From RGIG8775 sp045537235 (GTDB taxonomy: Bacteria; Bacillota; Clostridia; Oscillospirales; CAG-272), in assembly GCA_045537235.1 (NCBI GenBank), contig JAZSPB010000156.1, forward strand, positions 131,584-195,583: 64,000 nt of DNA, in the 5' to 3' direction. Below, one piece after another: positions 60,742 through 64,000 of this stretch (position 1 is the stretch's first letter; every line of letters starts with the position of its first letter). The translations under genes were made by a program, and so were the position numbers. The notes under the pieces were generated by a model, which saw nothing but the letters and a program-made list of their open reading frames with translations, did no database searches and was not told the DNA's origin.

Positions 60742-60905
60742 GCGCCTGCGGGCGTGGGAGGTCGCTTTTTTGAAAAAAAGCTCCGCAAAAAACTTTTGTT
60801 CCGCGCTCTTTTTGGAGTTTGAGCGAACATACTGCCCACACCGTGGGGTACCGCTGTGTTCACTCTAACTTCAAAGGGGCGCGGAACAATTTTTTTTGCA
60901 TTTTT
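60742..60905. repeat. Palindromic intergenic repeat, copy E
   Basis: About 164 bp between convergent genes. Left arms CGCCTGCGGGCG and AAAGCTCCGCAAAAAACTTT; inner arms TTGTTCCGCGCTC and GGGGCGCGGAACAA pair; centre GAGCGAACATACTGCC and GGTACCGCTGTGTTCACTC. The right outer arm is missing. Confidence 0.8.
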
Positions 60906-60911
60906 GAATTT

Positions 60912-62219
60912 TCAGAAGGCGATTTTTCCTTCGACAGGCGCAGATCCGATCGAACGTTTGAGATCATCGATGATTTGAGAGTACATATAAAGGGAGCCGA
61001 TGGCAAGGAGCGGTAGCTCTTTTTCTTTGGCTTTTCGGAAGGCTTTTTTCACCGCATCGCTGTCGCAATCGGCGGCCTCGACATCCATTCCGCGAGTGCG
61101 AAGAATCGTCGCCAGCTCCTCTCCGGGAAGCGCGCGGGGGCTATCGACCGTCAGGGTCACCACCGAATCCGCGATCTGTGAGAGGGCGGTTACCATATGC
61201 TCATAGTCCTTGTCGCGGAGAATGCCGCAAAGAACACACACGCGACGGTTGGGAATGACCGCTTTGACACTCTCTACGCAAGCCTCTACGCCTTGGGGAT
61301 TGTGACCTCCGTCATAGATGACGAGCGGCTCTCGGGAAAGCACCTCAAAACGTCCGATCCACCGCGTGGCAGACAGTCCCATTCGAAGATGCTGATCCGA
61401 TATCGCAAATCCGCCATCGCGCAATGCCGCCACGCACTCAAGGACCGTGGCGCAATTTCTCGGCTGATAGATACCGACGAGTGGCAGAGAAAGATCATGA
61501 TATCCGCGATAGTCAAAACGAGTTCCGTCAAGAGAATATTCAAGTCGGGACAGCGCCAAAAGGTCTGCGCGATAGAGACGGGAGCGGGTCGCCTTGACTT
61601 TCTCAAGAATGGCACTCAAGGCCTCACCGTTACAGTCTCCTACCACCACAGGCGCGTTCGGCTTGATGATGCCTGCCTTCTCTGCCGCGATCTTGGCGTA
61701 GGTATCACCGAGAATGGCTGTATGGTCGAGGTCGATTCCCGTTATAACCGAAACCAGCGGCGCGGGGATGATATTGGTCGCATCCAGCCGTCCGCCAAGT
61801 CCGGTCTCTAAAATGACCACATCGCATTCCATCTGCTTAAAATAGACAAATGCAATGGCGGTAACCAACTCAAACTCGGTCGGACGGTCTGTCATGGAAT
61901 CGGCAACGGGACGCACACGGCTTGTGATATCGGCCAACACCTCGTTATCGATCATCTCGCCGTTCACACGCATCCGTTCGTTGAATGTGACCATGTGGGG
62001 GGAGGTATAGAGTCCCGTCTTATATCCCGCGTGGGTCAGGATCGAAGAAAGCATGGCACAAAAGGATCCCTTTCCGTTGGTTCCTGCCACATGGATGAAT
62101 TTCAAGTCCCGTTCGGGATGCCCCAGCTTTTCGCAAAGCTCACCGATGCGTTCGAGACCGGGCTTACAGAACGTCCAATTGATGGCATGGATATATTCCA
62201 AAGCTTCGGTATAGTTCAT
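60912..62219 (-). CDS. folC: Folylpolyglutamate synthase / dihydrofolate synthase
   Basis: A 435-residue Mur ligase-like enzyme that adds glutamates to folates and may also make dihydrofolate. The P-loop is HVAGTNGKGSFCAMLSSIL, GLYTSPHMVTFNERMRVNG follows, then VILETGLGGRLDATNI, ITGIDLDHTAILGDT and DGGHNPQGVEA in the C-terminal domain. It starts four bases after folT and is thus under the THF riboswitch. Confidence 0.94.
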   Translation of the reverse strand: MNYTEALEYIHAINWTFCKPGLERIGELCEKLGHPERDLKFIHVAGTNGKGSFCAMLSSILTHAGYKTGLYTSPHMVTFNERMRVNGEMIDNEVLADITSRVRPVADSMTDRPTEFELVTAIAFVYFKQMECDVVILETGLGGRLDATNIIPAPLVSVITGIDLDHTAILGDTYAKIAAEKAGIIKPNAPVVVGDCNGEALSAILEKVKATRSRLYRADLLALSRLEYSLDGTRFDYRGYHDLSLPLVGIYQPRNCATVLECVAALRDGGFAISDQHLRMGLSATRWIGRFEVLSREPLVIYDGGHNPQGVEACVESVKAVIPNRRVCVLCGILRDKDYEHMVTALSQIADSVVTLTVDSPRALPGEELATILRTRGMDVEAADCDSDAVKKAFRKAKEKELPLLAIGSLYMYSQIIDDLKRSIGSAPVEGKIAF

Positions 62220-62223
62220 GATA

Positions 62224-62778
62224 TCATTTCCTCCCCACAGTATTTTGTCCTGAAGAAAACTGTTTGGTCAGCAGTTTATTTTTCATTAAAAAGCACAAAA
62301 GAACACCTTCCACTCCGCCGACAAGCCCATAATTGAGCAGCCGCCAAAGCATCAGCAACCAAATGGGGATCTCATAATAGACAGCCAATCCAAAGGTTTT
62401 GATCAGCACCGAGCCCACAAGATGCGCCGCCATTACCGTCAATACCACTCGGAATGCATACGGCACTGCACCGCGTTTGAGAAGCCGCCACGAAACCCCG
62501 GAGATCAAGCCGATAGCCGCCGCCCCAATCGTTACCAAAGGATTGACGGTATACCCCACGAGAACACAGCCCACAAGATCCGCCGTCACCCCCACAAGCA
62601 CACCCGCCGCAGGACCGAACAGCATACCCGACATAAGAATGGGCAAATTTTCGAAGCTGAATCGCAAGATCTCTCCCCCGGGAATGGCCAAATACTTTCC
62701 GCAGACAATGCTGACTGCCACCAAAAGTGACATAGTGACCATAACCTTCAAAGCACGTTTTTGTTTGTTTCTTTGCAT
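62224..62778 (-). CDS. folT: Folate ECF transporter S component
   Basis: A 184-residue membrane protein with about six segments that binds folate for the shared ECF module. FENLPILMSGMLFGPAAGVL, GVTADLVGCVLVGYTVNPLV and GAAAIGLISGVSWRLLKR are typical of FolT; the Asn-Pro in YTVNPLVTIGAA is characteristic. The energy-coupling subunits are encoded elsewhere. ATG 62778 is chosen for AAAGGAGG upstream; this ribosome site lies inside a terminator-type hairpin below a THF riboswitch. folC follows directly. Confidence 0.9.
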   Translation of the reverse strand: MQRNKQKRALKVMVTMSLLVAVSIVCGKYLAIPGGEILRFSFENLPILMSGMLFGPAAGVLVGVTADLVGCVLVGYTVNPLVTIGAAAIGLISGVSWRLLKRGAVPYAFRVVLTVMAAHLVGSVLIKTFGLAVYYEIPIWLLMLWRLLNYGLVGGVEGVLLCFLMKNKLLTKQFSSGQNTVGRK

Positions 62779-62786
62779 ACAAAAAA

Positions 62787-62826
62787 TCCTCCTTTCCTCG
62801 CCTTCTTCAGCAAGAGGAAAAGAGGA
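62787..62826 (-). terminator. Riboswitch-controlled hairpin with embedded ribosome site
   Basis: On the minus strand TCCTCTTTTCCTC pairs with GAGGAAAGGAGGA over 13 bp (one G-U), followed by TTTTTT. The second arm contains the folT ribosome site, so the stem could end transcription and hide the ribosome site at once. Confidence 0.75.
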
Positions 62827-62848
62827 TATACCGTGATTTCCATGCAGA

Positions 62849-62944
62849 TGAAGCGGGATGCAGACCCGACACCGCGGACACGCCTTCGTTCCATGGACAA
62901 CTCCCCGTCCCACAGACACTTTACGCGTCGGATCTTACTCTTCA
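62849..62944 (-). ncRNA. THF (tetrahydrofolate) riboswitch
   Basis: On the minus strand the leader has the conserved blocks of the THF aptamer: GCGTAAAGTGTCTGTGGGAC, then GAACGAAGGCG, CCGCGGTGTCGGG and GCATCCCGC. P1 pairs TGAAG with CTTCA, and P2 pairs GATCCGAC with GTCGGGTC (one G-U). It is followed by the hairpin at 62787-62826 and folT-folC, which is the usual gene context of this riboswitch. Folate binding should lower expression. Confidence 0.88.
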
Positions 62945-62946
62945 AA

Positions 62947-62975
62947 ATTTTAAATTTTATATTATCTCATCTCAA
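62947..62975 (-). promoter_or_regulatory. Promoter of the folT-folC operon
   Basis: Minus strand TTGAGA (62970-62975), 17-bp spacer, TAAAAT (62947-62952). The predicted start matches the 5' end of the riboswitch. It overlaps the 3' end of the upstream gene. Confidence 0.6.
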
Positions 62976-63747
62976 GAACCGCGATAAGCGGCAAATGATC
63001 CGAGACATATACATCGTTAACGGGCACATCTTCGATCACGCGGCACTCCACGACCTTGTTGCGCAGATCGGAGAAGATATAGTCGATTTTGATCGGAACT
63101 TCCCTTCTACCGTAGTCGTGGAAGGTAGCTCCCGCATTTTCCGACACGTCCACGATCTTGCGTGCCTCGTTGGCAGTAAGCATCTTGATCTCATCCGAAT
63201 CGGGCTCGGCATTGAAATCGCCTGTCATGATGAAGTTGCGGCTGTGAGAGGCAATGTCCCCCAAAAGCTGCTGAGAAGCAAGAATTCTCGCAAGACTTCC
63301 CTCATGATCGGTGTGCACATTGTAGAACCAGAAAGGCTCACGCAGATCTCTGTGCTTCAAAAGCGCACGGGTATAAATACGGGGGCACTTACTCTGCCCG
63401 GCACCCTCGTATCGGCTTCCCATGACATGAGGCGTGGAAGAAAGCATGACGGTATCGGCAGCAACCAAATCAAAGGCGCTTTTCTTGAAAGCAATGAGAC
63501 AACTCTCACCCGAATAATCGGCGTTGCGACCCGCTCCTACCGCATAATACTGCGGAAAAGTATCCACGATCCACTCACGCATCACAGGCGTAATCTCTTG
63601 AAATCCCACCACATCGGGAGAATAACGATTTAACATTTCCTCAATACGCGGCACACGCTTCTCAAAAGCATTAATGCCATCCTTGGCGCTACTGCAACGC
63701 ATATTGAACGACATCACCATCAAATTGACACTTGATTTAATCTCCAT
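62962..63747 (-). CDS. Endonuclease/exonuclease/phosphatase family hydrolase
   Basis: A 261-residue protein of the EEP fold. VMSFNMRCSSAKDG with the metal-site Asn, DVVGFQEITPVMREWI with the catalytic Glu, FWFYNVHTDHEGSLAR with His, FIMTGDFNAEPDSDEI with Asp and Asn, and YVSDHLPLIAVL with the final Asp-His. No signal peptide, so it is cytosolic. The family includes phosphodiesterases acting on sugars, lipids or nucleic acids; substrate unknown. ATG 63747 follows GAAAGGA. Its end overlaps the folT promoter. Confidence 0.88.
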   Translation of the reverse strand: MEIKSSVNLMVMSFNMRCSSAKDGINAFEKRVPRIEEMLNRYSPDVVGFQEITPVMREWIVDTFPQYYAVGAGRNADYSGESCLIAFKKSAFDLVAADTVMLSSTPHVMGSRYEGAGQSKCPRIYTRALLKHRDLREPFWFYNVHTDHEGSLARILASQQLLGDIASHSRNFIMTGDFNAEPDSDEIKMLTANEARKIVDVSENAGATFHDYGRREVPIKIDYIFSDLRNKVVECRVIEDVPVNDVYVSDHLPLIAVLEMR

Positions 63748-63801
63748 AAATTATCCTTTCTTCGGCTATACTCACTGGAAGCATCCGCCGTTACTTCGCT
63801 T

Positions 63802-63830
63802 ATTATACACCCCCTTAACAATTTTGTCAA
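63802..63830 (-). promoter_or_regulatory. Promoter of the EEP-family hydrolase gene
   Basis: Minus strand TTGACA (63825-63830), 17-bp spacer, TATAAT (63802-63807), with a leader of about 48 bases. Confidence 0.8.
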
Positions 63831-63853
63831 CCCCTTTTTTTTGCAACCGCGCA

Positions 63854-64000
63854 AGGCGCCTGCGGGCGCGGGGGAGGTCGCTTTTTGAAAAAAGCTCCGC
63901 AAAAACTTTTGTTCCGCGCCCTTACCAAAGTTTGAGCGAACATACCGCATCCTATGGCGTTCCGCTATGTTCGCACAAACAACCAAAAGGGCGCGGGACA
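63854..64000. repeat. Palindromic intergenic repeat, copy F (cut by window end)
   Basis: Left arms AGGCGCCTGCGGGCGCG, GGAGGTCGCTTTTTG and AAAGCTCCGCAAAAACTTTT; inner arms TTGTTCCGCGCCCTT and AAGGGCGCGGGACA pair; centre GAGCGAACATAC and GCTATGTTCGC. The right outer arm lies beyond the window. Confidence 0.8.

Overview
The window looks like part of the chromosome of an uncultured, gut-type member of the Clostridia (Bacillota). This is inferred from a heterodimeric ABC exporter, a DUF4364 regulator beside a sigma-H-like factor, a BMP/Nup nucleoside transporter, a THF riboswitch before folT-folC, a miaB-ricA-mutS-mutL cluster, strong AGGAGG ribosome sites, and many lipoproteins. No 16S gene or other direct species marker is present.

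Layout. 1-7.2 kb (+): pseudouridine synthase, DUF3810 membrane protein, murA, and two overlapping ABC exporter genes. 7.4-12.0 kb (-): a large sialate-O-acetylesterase-type lipoprotein, a sigma-H-like factor and DUF4364. 12.1-19.1 kb: hom, an SseB-like protein, a sugar isomerase/epimerase (-), then HAD phosphatase-murB-comEC. 19.1-24.3 kb: a repeat-rich gap, an 1164-residue collagen-like surface lipoprotein (-), a short segment bounded by inverted repeats, and a tyrosine recombinase. 24.4-28.2 kb: FAD oxidoreductase and GDPD opposite an AraC regulator, possibly a small island. 28.2-34.1 kb (-): xpt, then a BMP nucleoside-binding lipoprotein and its ABC genes. 34.3-43.0 kb (-): tRNA-Val, tRNA-Gly, an M3-like lipoprotein peptidase, topB, kdgK, a CE2-type esterase and uxaC. 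43.1-46.4 kb (+): a short MutS-family ATPase, an Lrp regulator and an aminotransferase. 46.5-59.7 kb (-): a ParB-like protein, glyQS, a membrane protein, tldE, tldD, tgt, mutL, mutS (broken by an amber codon), ricA-like and miaB. 59.9-64.0 kb: polysaccharide deacetylase (+), then folC, folT with a THF riboswitch, and an EEP-family hydrolase (-).

Most notable system. Between the collagen-like lipoprotein gene and the tyrosine recombinase lies a 165-bp segment bounded by perfect 17-bp inverted repeats (23231-23247 and 23413-23429). It carries a consensus promoter (TTGACA, 17 bp, TATCAT) that now points away from the lipoprotein gene. Inversion would aim it at that gene with a leader of roughly 80 nt. 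This has the form of a recombinase-driven ON/OFF promoter switch, seen here in the apparent OFF state.

Other points. Six copies of a long palindromic repeat (about 145-220 bp) lie in intergenic gaps and keep arm pairing although the arm sequences differ. mutS has an in-frame TAG at codon 591, just before its ATPase half. The folT leader has a THF riboswitch followed by a hairpin that contains the ribosome site. The nucleoside transporter operon has a long structured leader with a tandem 23-bp repeat at the predicted transcription start.
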